A program made the position numbers and the translations under genes. Of a DNA stretch of 64,000 bases, positions 26,546 through 45,230 are shown one piece after another. Position 1 is the first letter of the stretch, and each line of letters opens with the position of its first letter. Under the pieces are notes generated by a model. It was not told the DNA's origin and ran no database searches. It worked only from the letters and a program-made list of their open reading frames with translations. The stretch is taken from positions 109,521,440 to 109,585,439 of the forward strand of contig NC_045441.1 in the NCBI RefSeq assembly GCF_002776525.5, in the 5' to 3' direction. Source of the stretch: Piliocolobus tephrosceles (taxonomy: Eukaryota > Chordata > Mammalia > Primates > Cercopithecidae).

Positions 26546-27790
26546 AAACCCCAAAAGACCCCAAGTTCAAAACTCAGTGGCTTAATATAGTAAGGATTTA
26601 TTTTTCCCTGTCAACCTGTGAGTAGGTTGCAACAAAAATTAGCTGGGCAGGATTCTGGACTTCAGGCTCTGGGCTCCAGTTTGCAGGTCAGATTGAGGTT
26701 GAGTTCAGGTCTACTCCAAGTCTCTCATTCTCTTGGACTAACAGCTACCTAGGGCATGTTGTTCTCATGGAAAGTGGCAGAAGCAAAAGAAGCCAAGTGG
26801 AAATACGTGAAACCTCATGTGGGCCATTCATAGAACTGACTCACTGTCATTTTTGCTAACATTTCATGGACCCTAGCTTGTCACAAGCCTAACATCCATG
26901 AGGTAGGGCAATATATTCTGTTTATTCTAGTGAATGGTACTGCAAAGTTATGTGGCAACGATGTGGATTAGAATTCTAGTACAGGGAGGGTGTGAAGAAT
27001 TATGAATAATGATTCAGTTTACCACATGGTTGTACCATTATATACCTCACCAGTAATAGATGCAAACTCCTGTTTCTGAACATCTTCACTAGTCTTGATG
27101 TTACCCAACTTCACATTCTTGCTAGTTTGAGTGTTAAATGACATTGTTATTTTAATTTTTGTTTCCAATTATATAGGTCTTTTAAAATACTATCTATTCA
27201 TTTTAAAAGATTAGTTTTAGCCTCCACTCTAAAGTTCGTTAGAATAAGGAGGTTTTTGTGATGAAAATAAAATTTTGGAATCTGAGATTATGATAGTTAT
27301 AATTAATTACTCGCTTTGGCTACCAACTAATTTGTTTTTCCTTTGCTTATGTAATGTCAGGTATTCTGAGGACCATTAAAATGTCTAGACTGTGTTCTCC
27401 AAGAGCCCTGTTCTAATGTTCTGATTCTGTGTACGTGATGCATTCGTCATTTTATTTCCATGTAATAATCTAATTTTATTGACCCCACTAAGTAAGTAAG
27501 GTGTAGGCATAAGTAAGGTGCAAACTACTCTTGCAAAAGTGTGACTGTACTGCAAAAATGCAGATGTTGTGGGTTTCAATAAATGGATTTCTGGTACGTT
27601 TCTCTGGGAAGAATGCTTGCTGTTTATTGGCACTCCTCTGATGTGGAGGCAGGTCTTGCTGGAGAGCTGCATTCAGGTGAGAGAGGGATGGGAAGGAAGA
27701 AAGGCACCCACAGAGCTTCTGCCTTGTAAATATAATCTCATTTGTGCTGGGATCAGACAGATCAGTCCAAGAGTGGTAGTATTTTTAAAT
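26546..27790. other. ST7 intron 1, nothing firmly recognised
   Basis: Probably contains diverged old repeats that I cannot name. Short frames at 27385-27672 have no recognisable domain. Confidence 0.45.
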
Positions 27791-27796
27791 TTTTTT

Positions 27797-28092
27797 TATT
27801 TTTATTTTTTTGAGACGGAGTCTCGCTCTGTTGCCCAAACTGGAGTGCAGTGGCTCAATCTCAGCTCACTGCAAGCTCTGCCTCCTGGGTTCATGCCATT
27901 CTCCCGCCTCAGCCTCCTGAGCAGCTGGAATTACGGGGGCCCACCACATACCCAGCTAATTTTTTGTATTTTTAGTAGAGATGGGGTTTCACCGTGTTAG
28001 TCAGGATGGTCTCGATCTCCTGACCTCATGATCTACCCGCCTCGGCCTCCCAAAGTGCTGGAATTACAGGCGTGAGCCACCGCACCCGGCCT
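27797..28092 (-). mobile_element. AluY, inserted at the tail of another Alu
   Basis: Reverse AluY directly followed by a second reverse Alu. The duplicated flank (gtggtagtatttttaaa before, gtggtggtatttttaaa after 28400) surrounds both copies, so this Alu entered the tail of the 28093 copy. Confidence 0.9.
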
Positions 28093-28400
28093 ATTTTTTA
28101 ATATATTTGTTTATTTTGAGACAAAGTCTCGCTCTTTTGCCAGGCTGGAGTGCAATGGCACGATCTCGGCTCATTGTAACCCCCACCTCTCAGGTTAAAG
28201 CGATTCTCCTGCCTCAGCCTCCCAAGTAGCTGGGACTCCAGGCACGTGCCACCATGCACAGCTAATTTTTTTGTATTTTTAGTAGAGACAGGATTTCATC
28301 ATGGTGGCCAGGATTGTCTCGATCTCTTGACCTCATGATTTGTCCGGCCTTGGCCTCCCAAAGTGTTGGGATTATAGGCGTGAACCACCGCGCCTGGCCG
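28093..28400 (-). mobile_element. AluS-like SINE, outer member of the pair
   Basis: Reverse Alu whose target duplication is now split by the AluY at its tail. Confidence 0.9.
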
Positions 28401-29060
28401 AGTGGTGGTATTTTTAAAGAAGCACAGGCCATACCTGCAAAAACAATAAAAGTTGAAAAGGAATTTCTTTCTATACTGTTATTTGTTAAAGGAGATACAA
28501 TTAATAACCCCAGTAACATTTCCAGAGCCCTCCTTTGGCTTCTACCTCTCATTTCTCACTTCTCTCCTCAGTTCTCTCTCCTGTGGCTGGTCAGCAGAGC
28601 TTTTACCGTTCTCACTCTCATCTGCTCAGCTGAGCTTAGCTGAATCATTCCATGGGCCAGCCTCATATCCTTTGGTGAAACATGGAGACTTATGTGACAT
28701 TTTCAGAGAAGAACCATAGTTGAGGAAGGCCAGGCCAGTGTAGGTGGAACAATGTCTCTCTTACCAGATAAGAAAGAAGTTGCTTCGTGACCTGCAGGTG
28801 TAAAGTTTTCTGATGTCCCCTGATTTCCTTTTCCCAGGAGTCACCAGCTTCCACAGGATTTGGTGAGGATGTATCCCACTTCTGACATCTTAGAATCCAG
28901 CATCTTGATGGACAACAGAGAAGATCAAAGATAGAATGAACCAATTACATTCTAGAAAATGCTGTTGACTAGAACTTTGTTTAGGGATAGTGGGAAAAAT
29001 TAAATGCTTCAATATATATTATGGAGATTATTATGACTGACAAAGATAGGGCACTGTATT
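28401..29060. other. ST7 intron 1, nothing recognised
   Basis: No supported gene. Pyrimidine-rich around 28530-28620. Confidence 0.5.
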
Positions 29061-29095
29061 CAAATGAAGGTCCTAGCAGGAAACAGATCATACAT

Positions 29096-29097
<2 letters not shown>

Positions 29098-29151
<54 letters not shown>

Positions 29152-29186
29152 CTGTCTATCTATCTGTCGATCGATCCATCGATCGA
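29098..29186. repeat. (TCTA)n / (ATCG) microsatellite
   Basis: About 13 TCTA units followed by imperfect ATCG/CGATC units, at the tail side of an Alu. Confidence 0.95.
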
Positions 29187-29466
29187 TCGACAGTCTCATT
29201 CTGTTGCCCAGGCTGGAGTGCAGTGACATGATCTTGGCTCACTGCAAACTTACAGCTCCCAGGTTCAAGCGATTCTCGTGCCTCAGCCTCTGAGTAGCTG
29301 GGACTAAAGGCATACACCACCAGGTCCGACTAATTTTTGTATTTTTAGTAGAGACAGAGTTTTGCTATGTTGCCTAGGCTGATCTCAAACTCCTGAGCTC
29401 AGGTGATCCGCCTGCCTTGGCCTCCCAAAGTGCTAAGATTACAGGTGTGAGCCACTGTGCCTGGCC
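29187..29466 (-). mobile_element. AluS-like SINE
   Basis: Reverse Alu. Flanks 'agatcatacattc' (before the microsatellite) and 'aaatcatgcattc' (after the Alu) are a diverged target duplication, which shows the microsatellite grew from the Alu tail. Confidence 0.9.
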
Positions 29467-30190
29467 CAAATCATGCATTCAAATTGGCAACTGAAGATAA
29501 TTAATAAAAGGCTATTTACAGAGGTATTGGCAGGATAATAATAAAGAATGTTTCATTGGTAACAAAGGATAGCACAGTACCCTGGAGCAAGCTGCAGAAG
29601 GGAGCCATGACCATTCTTGGGCACAGCTCTAAAACCTGGGGAGGCAGCCATGTGGAAAGGTTGTGGCCTTCAGTGGAGAGACACAGCCAGTCTGTGCATT
29701 GGGAGCCTGGGGAAAATGCTATGTGCCTATTGATCCCTATTGATCCTCTTTTGGAGTCTTTCATTGGCTGAACCCAACCAGAAGCCTAGGGCAAGAAGCA
29801 GTATAGCTAATTGTGGAAGGGGAGGGACAAAAAAGTGGAAGGGGAGGGACAAATGGAAAATAACTAGCAGAAGACATTTTCTCTGACTCATTGAAATATT
29901 TTTTTGTTTCACTGTCTCTTTTCCTAACAAGAGGCATTTCTCAAGATTCCATTTACAGGAGTCTTCTTATGCTGTATCTTTCAATAAGCTTGTGTAAATG
30001 AAAGTGAGATCTTTCTCCTTTCTGTCCTCTCTCAACTTCCAGGTTTTCATTTTCAATTGCCTGTTGTATATTTTCAGTGAGGCATAGATTACTAGCTCCA
30101 TCTCTTCCTTCTAACAGAGTGCACTTTCTCTTCGAGGCTCTTAATAGTCTTCATCTGGTCTTTCCTTTATATACGTTAAGTTCCTAAATC
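29467..30190. other. ST7 intron 1 with an old unnamed repeat
   Basis: 'ggctatttacagaggtatt' and 'ggccttcagtggagagaca' look like a dispersed old repeat continuing from before 29098. Family not identified. A short duplication, gtggaaggggagggacaaa, lies at 29813-29852. Confidence 0.4.
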
Positions 30191-30199
30191 TCATTAACT

Positions 30200-30520
30200 T
30201 TGTATTGCCTTAATCTCTCCTTGCTTCCTACTTCTGCCATTATTTCAACACTTACAATCTTATTACAGTAATCTCCCAACTGGTCTTCCTGCCTCTAATC
30301 CCTCCTAATCTATTCTGTATACTGGGATGTTGCTTGCAAATTCTTTAATGTCTTTCTGTTGCCTAGCAAATAAAATAAAGACCCCTAAACCTAATATCCT
30401 AGGCCTTGTGCCGTGAGGCCACTGCATGTTTCTGGCTTGATACTAACTGCTTTCCTTCATACACCATGCTCCATTCAAAGTATGCTTTATAAAATGTAAC
30501 TTTATCATATTTATCATACT
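30200..30520 (+). mobile_element. L2 LINE fragment
   Basis: 'gtaatctcccaactggtct' and 'gccttgtgccgtgaggccac' follow the order of the L2 3' half. Confidence 0.7.
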
Positions 30521-30537
30521 CATATTCCTTTTTTCTT

Positions 30538-30831
30538 TTGTTTTGTTTTTGAGACAGAGTCTCACTCTGTTGCATGGGCTCGAGTGCAGTGCTGTGATCT
30601 CGGCTCACTGCAACCTCTGCCTCCTGGATTCAAGCAATTCTCCTGCCTCAGCCTCCTGAGTAACTGGGATTACAGGCGCCCATCACAACGCCTAGCTAAT
30701 TTTTGCATTTTTAGTAGAGACGAGGTTTTGCCATGTTGGCCAGGCTCGTCTCCAATTCCTGGCCTCAAATGATATGCCTGCCTCACCTCCCAAAGTGCTG
30801 GGATTACAGCTGTGAGCCACCGCGCCCAGCA
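30538..30831 (-). mobile_element. AluS-like SINE
   Basis: Reverse Alu inside the L2 copy, with the target duplication actcatattc on both sides. Confidence 0.93.
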
Positions 30832-30839
30832 CTCATATT

Positions 30840-31225
30840 CATGATCACCTTAAAAAATTCTTCACTTTTGTTGTCATGGAGGCCAGATGAGTCATCTGCA
30901 AGTTAGACACCTATAGTTTATCTGAGTCTGAACACTTCCAAATACCCCACATTCGAAATGTCCCACATAACCAATATACCCCATTGGCTCCTTAGTCTCC
31001 TTGTCCTGTGGTTCCTCCACAGGATTTCACTTTTCCCTCCAGAGTTTTACTTGATGCTTGATGGTGCGTACTGGCTTGAAAGCCCCTGAACTTTGACATG
31101 CTCTGGGTCTTTTCCCCTCAGTGCATGTTTGTCTACAAGCTGAGCTCTTCCAGCCGCTGTCGTCACAAGAAACAGCTGGCAGTCTATATGGAGGCGTCTC
31201 TAGCATTCCTCACCCACCTTTAAGT
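30840..31225. other. ST7 intron 1, nothing recognised
   Basis: No supported element. Confidence 0.5.
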
Positions 31226-31229
31226 TAAA

Positions 31230-32238
31230 ATCATTATTTTAAAATAATTTCAAATTTGTGGAAAAGTTGAAAGTACATTACAGTTTTTTCTTCTAGAACC
31301 ATTAGATGCTGATGTGGGACTTTATCACTCTGAAATACTTCAGTGTATATTTCATACAAACAAAGGTGTTCTTCAAAATAACCATAGTATACTCATCAAA
31401 ATAAGAAATTAATGAGATTTATTAATCAGAAATTGGTACGGTGACACCATCTAATTCTCTCGATTCTATGTGTTTCGTCAATTATTACAATAATGTGCTT
31501 TATAGCAAAATAATTTAGTTCACAATCATGCCTTCCATTTAGTTGCCATGTCTCTCCAGACTCCCTTTTTTTGCAAAAGTTCCTACATTTTTCCTTGACT
31601 TTGATGACCTTGACCTTGAGAGTTTTGATGAGTACATTCCAGTTATTTTGTAGAATACCATTCAATTTGAATCTGTTCAGTAGTTTTTTTGTTTTTTCTT
31701 TAGACAGTCTTGCTCTGTCACCCAGGCTGGAGTGCAGTGGTGCGATCATGGCTCACTGCAGCCTGGACCGCCCAGGCTCAAGTGATCCTCCCCCTCAGCC
31801 TCCCAAATAGCTGGGTCCACAGGTGCATGCCACCACACCCAGCTAATTTTTGTGTAAGTTTTGCAGAGATGGGTTCTCACTGTTTTGCCCAGGCTGGTCT
31901 CAAACTCCTGGGATTTAGCGATGCTCCCACCTCGGCCTCCCAAAATGCTAGGATTATACGTATGAACCACTGCACCTGGCCTCAATGGTTCCTCATGATT
32001 GAATTCAGGTTATGTAGGTATCCTTGGCTGTGATGATGCTATGTTTTTCTCATAGAATCCTATCAGGTGGCAAATGATTTTTTCTGGGTCCCGTTATTGA
32101 TTATTCTCATTGTGATTACTTGATTGATGGTGTCTCTGAGGATTCTCTATTATAAAGTTATTCTATTCTCTTTTGTAGATAACAAGTATTTTTGGAGAGA
32201 CACTTTGAAACTGTAAATTCTTTATCAGACGCTTAATG
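31230..32238 (-). mobile_element. Ancient L1M 3' region, split by an Alu
   Basis: Same family of sequence as at 19640 and 23550 ('tgaaatacttcagtgtata', 'atgtgctttatagcaaaat', 'tagttgccatgtctctcc'). It resumes after the Alu at 31983 with 'ggttcctcatgattgaatt'. Confidence 0.68.
31685..31982 (-). mobile_element. Alu (AluJ/S-like)
   Basis: Reverse Alu inserted in the L1M copy. Confidence 0.9.
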
Positions 32239-32240
32239 TA

Positions 32241-32746
32241 CAGTCGTGTGTTGCTTAATGATAATTCCTCCTTTCTGGAATACCTCCTGAAGGACCTGCT
32301 TGAGGCTGTTTTACAGTGAACTGAGTAGGAGTATGCTCTAAAATAATGACAAAACTGTAGTGAATTCATAAACCAGGAATAGAGTCATTTATTATCATTT
32401 TCAAGTATAATGTACTATACATAATTATATGTGCTATGCTTTATTTAATTGGCAGCGCAGTAGGTTACATTACAAAAGTGAGTAATTATTTGTGCTACAG
32501 TGTTACAATGGCTGCAAAATCATTAGGTGATAGGAATCTTTCAGTTCCATGTTAATCTTTTGTTATATAATCTTGTCAGTAAGTTACAAAGTGAGTAATA
32601 AGTTGTGCTACAATGTTACAATGGTTGCGACATCATTAGGTGATAGGAACCTTTCAGTTTCGTTTTCATCTTTTGATATATAATCTTGTACTGTTGTTTA
32701 ATGTGGTCTGTCATTGACAGATATGTTGTTATGTGATGCATGACTG
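32241..32746. mobile_element. Tigger-family (MER44-like) DNA transposon, non-autonomous
   Basis: Terminal inverted repeats CAGTCGTGTGTTGCTTAA and its diverged complement ending GCATGACTG. The element is flanked by the TA target duplication (32239-32240 and 32747-32748). It is 506 bp with no transposase, inserted in the L1M. Confidence 0.87.
32463..32690. repeat. ~113-118-bp tandem duplication within the Tigger element
   Basis: Unit 1 starts 'ggttacattacaaaagtgag' (32463) and unit 2 'agttacaaagtgagtaa' (32582). Both continue through 'cattaggtgataggaa' and 'atataatcttgt'. About ten differences. Confidence 0.9.
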
Positions 32747-32759
32747 TATTCATTTACTG

Positions 32760-32866
32760 CTGCTGCTGCTTCTTCCTTCTTTCTTCTTCCTCCGCCTTCT
32801 TCTTTTTTTTTTTCTTCTTTCTTTCTCCTCCTCCCCCTTCTTCTTCCTCTTCCTTTTTTTTTTTTT
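32760..32866. repeat. (TTC/TCC)n pyrimidine repeat
   Basis: TGC, TTC and CTCC units on the tail side of an Alu. Confidence 0.9.
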
Positions 32867-34740
<1,874 letters not shown>

Positions 34741-34741
34741 C

Positions 34742-34775
<34 letters not shown>

Positions 34776-34797
34776 TATGTGTCTGTCTGTCTGTCTG
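34742..34797. repeat. (TG)n / (TGTC)n microsatellite
   Basis: About 13 TG units, then GTAT and TGTC variants. Confidence 0.93.
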
Positions 34798-34839
34798 AGA
34801 AAGAAGAGAAACTTTTGAAATTGGGCTGAATAATTTATA

Positions 34840-35000
34840 AAGGACTCTCTTGTTGTGATAGTCTTTAAACATCCCCAGATTCGGCCTGTCAATCTGAGAC
34901 TTCTCAGCCTCCATAACTATAAGAAATAAATTCCTTTTCTTTATAAATTACCTAGTTTCAGGTATTTTATTATGAGCAACAAAAAAATAGACTAATACAG
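34840..35000 (+). mobile_element. 3' end of a MaLR LTR (MST/MLT1-like)
   Basis: 'cagcctccataactataag', 'ataaattccttttctttat' and 'gcaacaaaaaaatagact' form the usual 3' end with its polyadenylation region. Confidence 0.75.
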
Positions 35001-35204
35001 GCTCTGTTTTCTTTTAAGATGGCAGGAGTTGGGTTAATCCCAGAGTCTGTGGGGTTATCTATTATACAACAGCGCATCTCTCTTTTCCATGTTGGGGTCA
35101 GTTACGTGTGCCCTAAACTAAGTGCTCAGTGAATTTGTGTGCACTTCTCCTATTGTATTACTTCATTTTTCCCCCCAAGGACCCAGTAATAGTTAGATGC
35201 AGGG

Positions 35205-35430
35205 CAGGGGGCGCGGTAGATGCGGAGGTGACTCTATCACTTAATGTCTGTAAGACTTAGGATACATTATTTAATATGTGAGGGTCAGTTTTCTCATTTG
35301 TACAGTGGGGATTTTAATAACTTTCTTACCCTGTTGCTATGAGGATTAAATGAGATACAACATATGTAAATATGCCCAACACATGTGCAGAGTCAGTGCT
35401 CAATATAGGCATTCACTTCCCTCTACTGCA
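35205..35430 (+). mobile_element. MIR SINE
   Basis: 'gtcagttttctcatttgtac' and 'gaggattaaatgagataca' in MIR order. Confidence 0.78.
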
Positions 35431-36490
35431 GGTTTAAGATTCATGCAAGGATGTTAGAACAGCTCAATCTGGACTGTTCTCATGACCATTCAGATTTAAT
35501 ATTTACCCTGAAACTGGCATTATCCTTGATTTAGTCATGATGTGATCATTAAATTTGTTAATAAAATTGAGTCCTGAATAAGAACTGCCCGTGATTTGGA
35601 TTTTGGCAGATAATTTAGGTGGCTGTACCATCAATGGTAACTGTTTATCCAGAGTAATTCTTTTTACCACTAGATGGTGCTTGTCCATATTTGTGAGGCT
35701 CTCCTATATAAAGTTACATAATTTGAGGTAAAACACATCTTGTTGACCTTTGAGAATTGTATAGTGGTATTGATACTCATGTTCACCTTATTGATGAGAT
35801 GTTTTTAAGGGTAAAATTTAGGGAAGGATTTGATGAGAATTTAAAAGTTTGGATCACTTTGTTTACCCATATAATTCCCAACTCCTAAGTTTAAGATATT
35901 TACTAAAAAAAGGATGAGATGGGGAGAATTAATGTGGGTAATATGGTATTCGTATTTTTGAAATGTGTGCGAAATTGGACCTAGGCTAATTCATGAATTT
36001 GTTAGAAGTATCAAGATAATTAAGCAATTTGTAGGCCCACATAATTTCCTCTTGATTTTTCAATATGAACAGAAAAGCTTAGCAGACATTTCACACTCCA
36101 GTGTACTAGTAGTGGATAGTCAACATCACGTACAACTCAGAGTATGCATTATTTGAAGTTTGGTGACATCAAAAAATATAAAGCAATTTTTGTTTTGCTT
36201 TCTGAACAAATTCAAAAAGCAAATTCAACATGCCTCACATGGGGATACAGAGATGAGATATGGTCCCTTCTTTCATGAAGTTAGGAATAATTAATTTTGT
36301 TTGACTGGGGTTAGCTGGTATAATAGAGATTGTGTGGGATCAGAGGAAAAGGTGATCAGAATTTGTGTTATACAACTATTTTAGATGAACTGCAAGGAAA
36401 TCCCTGCTAGAGATTTCCTACTCTGTGCTTTCCACAAATAGCTGACATAACCAGTTTGGAAATAAATACTTTGGTGATTTATTTTATTTT
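35431..36490. other. ST7 intron 1, nothing recognised
   Basis: AT-rich unique-looking sequence. Short frames only. Confidence 0.5.
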
Positions 36491-36492
36491 AC

Positions 36493-38668
<2,176 letters not shown>

Positions 38669-39539
38669 CACCTTTTCTTATTTTCCAAAAATTTTCTAAT
38701 TTTCTAGCTAGTCCTAATATAATGAATCATTTTTCTCCTTTGCTAGTTCAGGAGTACTGGCTGAACTAGTTAAATTAACCCCTATTATGACTTGTAAAAA
38801 TCCAAACTGCTTGAAACATTTATATAATTCTATAGGAGGCCTCCTGTTTTCCTGAATCAGCCCATATCTCAGCTACGTTAATTGCTTTGATGAACTTGGT
38901 GGTCAGAGTGTTTATGTGGATCTCTTTGGAGTAATATTGGTAGAAAATTAGGTTGTGAGTTTACCCACTTTTGTAAAATGGAATGTTTATTGATATTTTA
39001 AAAATAACACTGAGTGATATTTTCTCTTCTGCTTTCTTTCATTAAACTGGTTCACTTGAAACCAATATTTTAGCTATCTGCTGCATTTAGTTTTTACTAT
39101 ATTTTTCAGAGAGTCCTTTAACATTGTTATATACAGATTTCATAGTCAAATTTATTTTTAAAGTTTATTTTAAAACTAATTCGTCTTTGCAGACCAATGT
39201 ATTTTAATAATATTATGATCACTAGAGGGCACTCTTTAAAAGATAAAGCAGATTTTTTTCATTTCTCGATTTTTGAAATCTGTATGATCATAGCTATTGA
39301 AACGAAGGTAGTGATTAAAATGATTGTTGTGTTCTGATTAAATAAGAGAAACATAAATCATAATCTATAAAGGATACCGAAAATACTTTAAACAATCAAC
39401 CAAATACAGGAATGCAGATGTTGTTACTTGAATTGACTATCCAACTTGTCTCAGGCTGAACTTCCAAAATGTACACTTTTAACATGACACACTTGGGCAC
39501 TAATGCTGTGAAACATACATATATTTTTAAAATTCAGCA
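38669..39539. other. ST7 intron 1, nothing recognised
   Basis: AT-rich sequence. Confidence 0.5.
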
Positions 39540-39635
39540 AATAGCAAATACCTACTGAGGGTTTATGATGGTCTAGGCTCCCTAGAGGACACAAAAATGA
39601 TTTAGATACAACCCTTGTCCACAGCGAATGTATGA
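39540..39635 (-). mobile_element. L2 fragment, tentative
   Basis: 'aatacctactgagggttta' and 'aacccttgtccacagcgaa' resemble reverse L2. Confidence 0.45.
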
Positions 39636-39644
39636 TCTAGCATA

Positions 39645-40000
39645 GTGGTATCCAGTAGAAATATGATATTCAAGCCACACATGAGCCACATATGAAATTT
39701 CACATCTTCTAGAAGATACATTAACAAAGTAAAGAGAAACAGATGAAATTATTTTTAATAATATCTTTTATATAACTCCATATATTCAAGATACTATCAT
39801 TTCAAAATGTATTAAATAGAAAAATTATTAATGAGATATTTACAGGTTGTTTTTGGTATTAAGAGTCTGAAATCCAGTGTGTACTTTCCATTTCTAGCAC
39901 ATCTTCCCTTGCATTGGCCACATTTCAAGTGCTCAGTATCCACATGTAGCTCGTGGCTATCCTTTTGGACAGTGCAGCTCTGGGGCCCTGCACAGCTGTG
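39645..40000. mobile_element. hAT-type non-autonomous DNA transposon
   Basis: 'gccacatttcaagtgctcag' and 'cacatgtagctcgtggctat' are typical of a Charlie-group element. A related fragment in the other orientation lies at 49190-49355. Subfamily not assigned. Confidence 0.6.
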
Positions 40001-40243
40001 GAGCTCAGCATTTTCACTAGGCTGCATCCTGGAGATTTAGGTAATAACCTCTCAATCTTTGTTGAGGTATCACTTATATACCAAGAAATTCATCCGTTGT
40101 AGTGTGCAATTCTGTTACCTGTTCTCTTTTAAACAGCATCTGTTCTTATTCCAAGGATGTAACATCTTGTCTCGCTGAGCTTTTTTTTTTTTTAAGTGTT
40201 TTGTTGGTTGTTTTTATCAGTATTTTGTTAGAAATTTTCCTCA

Positions 40244-40525
40244 AATGAGGCTGTAATCTCAGCACTTTGGGAGGCTGAGGTGGGAGGATCACTTGAGGTT
40301 AGGAGTTTGAGACCAGCCTGGGCAACATAGTGAGACCCCCATCTCTAAAAAACAATTTTTTTTTTAAAATTAGCTGGGCATGGTGACATGTACCTGTAGT
40401 CCTAGCCGCTCAGGAGGCTGAGGTGGGAGGATCATTTGAACCCAGGAGTTTAAGGTTACAGTGAAGTTTGACTGTGCCAGTGCACTCTAGCTTAGGTGAC
40501 AGAGTGATACCCTTTCTCCAAGAAA
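40244..40525 (+). mobile_element. Old Alu (AluJ-like), 5'-truncated
   Basis: Plus Alu starting within the left monomer ('gaggctgtaatctcagcac'). Confidence 0.9.
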
Positions 40526-40577
40526 AAAAATTTTTTTTCCTTTTGTCTGGTGATCCTTGATTGACAGAAAACCATAT

Positions 40578-40599
40578 GTATGTGTGTGTGTGTGTGTGT
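40578..40599. repeat. (TG)n microsatellite
   Basis: About ten TG units. Confidence 0.9.
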
Positions 40600-40619
40600 T
40601 ATGTGGCATAGATTGGTGA

Positions 40620-40936
<317 letters not shown>

Positions 40937-41339
40937 GTGATGAACCTTTGATTTCTCTGTAGAGTGAGTGAGTAAGTGAATGAGTAAAAATGAGTAATTT
41001 CTCTTTCAGCTTTCCTCTTTATCCTGTTCAGACCATTTTCTTTCTATTTTGGGTAAACTCATTCTTTTTACTTTTGCTCAGCAGACTAGCTCTGCTTGTG
41101 CCTAGGAATCAGTCCCCTTCCTCTAAGGGGTTAGTGTTATTTTGTTTTGTTCTGTTGTATGCACAGAGGGGAACAACATTTTAAAAAATGTTAGAATGGT
41201 CTAGGTTGTTATAATTCCACTGAAAAAAAATAAAAGGTAGAAGATAGGTGGATTACTTTCGCTTTGTGATATAAATTGCAGTACACAAGCATAGGCTGAA
41301 CTATCTGTTCTGTGTACTTTCCTTTAGAAAGCTGCATAC
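40937..41339. other. ST7 intron 1, nothing recognised
   Basis: No supported element. Confidence 0.5.
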
Positions 41340-41530
41340 CCACACTCTTTTCAGGTTTCTAATTAAATATCACCTTCTAAGTTCAGCCTTCCATGACCCT
41401 TTAAAATTGTAAATCCCCTTCCATACTCATCTATATACCCTGGCACTGACTGTTCCCTTTTCTTGCTTTATTATTATTATTATTTTTTTAGTTGCATTTA
41501 CCATCATCTGACACAGTATATACTTTACTA
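41340..41530 (+). mobile_element. L2 3'-region fragment
   Basis: 'aaatatcaccttctaagtt', 'cttccatgaccctttaaaa' and 'atctgacacagtatatact' follow L2 3' order. Confidence 0.72.
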
Positions 41531-41923
41531 ATGGCTTTCTCTCCCCAAAATGAGAATGGAAAATTTAAGAAGCAGACTTTAAAATTATCAAGAAACAGAG
41601 CATTACCAGTACTGAGAGGCCTTCCATATGCCCCTTCCTATCACTAACCCTGACCTAAACCCCTCCTCAAAGGTTTGTTGGTTCTTGTTGCATTGGTTTG
41701 CATAGTTCTCCATTGTATGTTCACATTTTATTTATCTATTATACTTTTTATGTATATTTGGTTGGTTGCCAGTTGGACCTATTATGAATAGTTAGTATTT
41801 TGTTTTGAAAAAGCCTGAAAGGTTCCTAGGCTACTACTTTATCCATGCTGATATACGCCTCCTTTGAGGCATTAAGCACGGCTCTCTGCTTGAATTTGGG
41901 GAGGTGGAAATGTTATCTAGCCA

Positions 41924-44499
<2,576 letters not shown>

Positions 44500-44504
44500 A
44501 GCCA

Positions 44505-44919
44505 TATTTGCATTCTCTGTTCTCCTTGAGAACAGAAATCTTGACTTAATCATCTTGGAAACTTTAGTGTTTGGCATGGGCCAATAGCATAATAATCTAA
44601 AGACCATTTCTGAGGGATCACGTCAGCTTTTATTCTCGGAGTGGATAACAGAGCTAGGGGAAACAGAGTTTATTTAGAAAGATCAGGGATGAAATTGAGA
44701 CTCACCATGTAGAAACTTCAAAACCAGCAATAAGAGGGGTTCTAAATACATTGAAGACAGAAATGTGGCTAAGGAATCAGTAGTGTACTTTGATTTTATT
44801 GTATAAGGCATTTTCAGATAGAAAAGCAGGTAGCAGAAATACTAAAATAATTTTTTGCCTTAGTGTAAAATAGATAATGAGAGGTAGATGCCTAATTTCT
44901 TTTTTTAAATTATGCTAAA
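44505..44919. other. ST7 intron 1, nothing recognised
   Basis: No supported element. Confidence 0.5.
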
Positions 44920-45230
44920 ATATATATAGTGACATTTGTCATTTTGACTATTTTAAAATATACAGTTCTGTGGCATTAAGTACATTCACATTGTTATGCA
45001 GTCGTCACCACTGTTCATCTCTAGAACTTTTTCACCTTCACCTAATGAAACTATGTAAACTCCTCATTCCACCTTCCTGCTAACCCTTGGTGATCACCAT
45101 TCTACTTTCTGTCTCTCTGAATTTGGCTACACTAGGAGCCTAATTTAAGAGGAATCATGTAACTTTTATCCTTTCACGACCAACTTATTTCACTTAGTAT
45201 AATGTCTTCAAGATTCTAAAATGTTCTGTT
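44920..45230 (-). mobile_element. Ancient L1 3'-end fragment (L1M)
   Basis: 'accattctactttctgtctc' and 'caacttatttcacttagta' are an L1 ORF2 end/3' UTR in reverse. A second copy of the same region occurs at 57585-57700. Confidence 0.78.
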
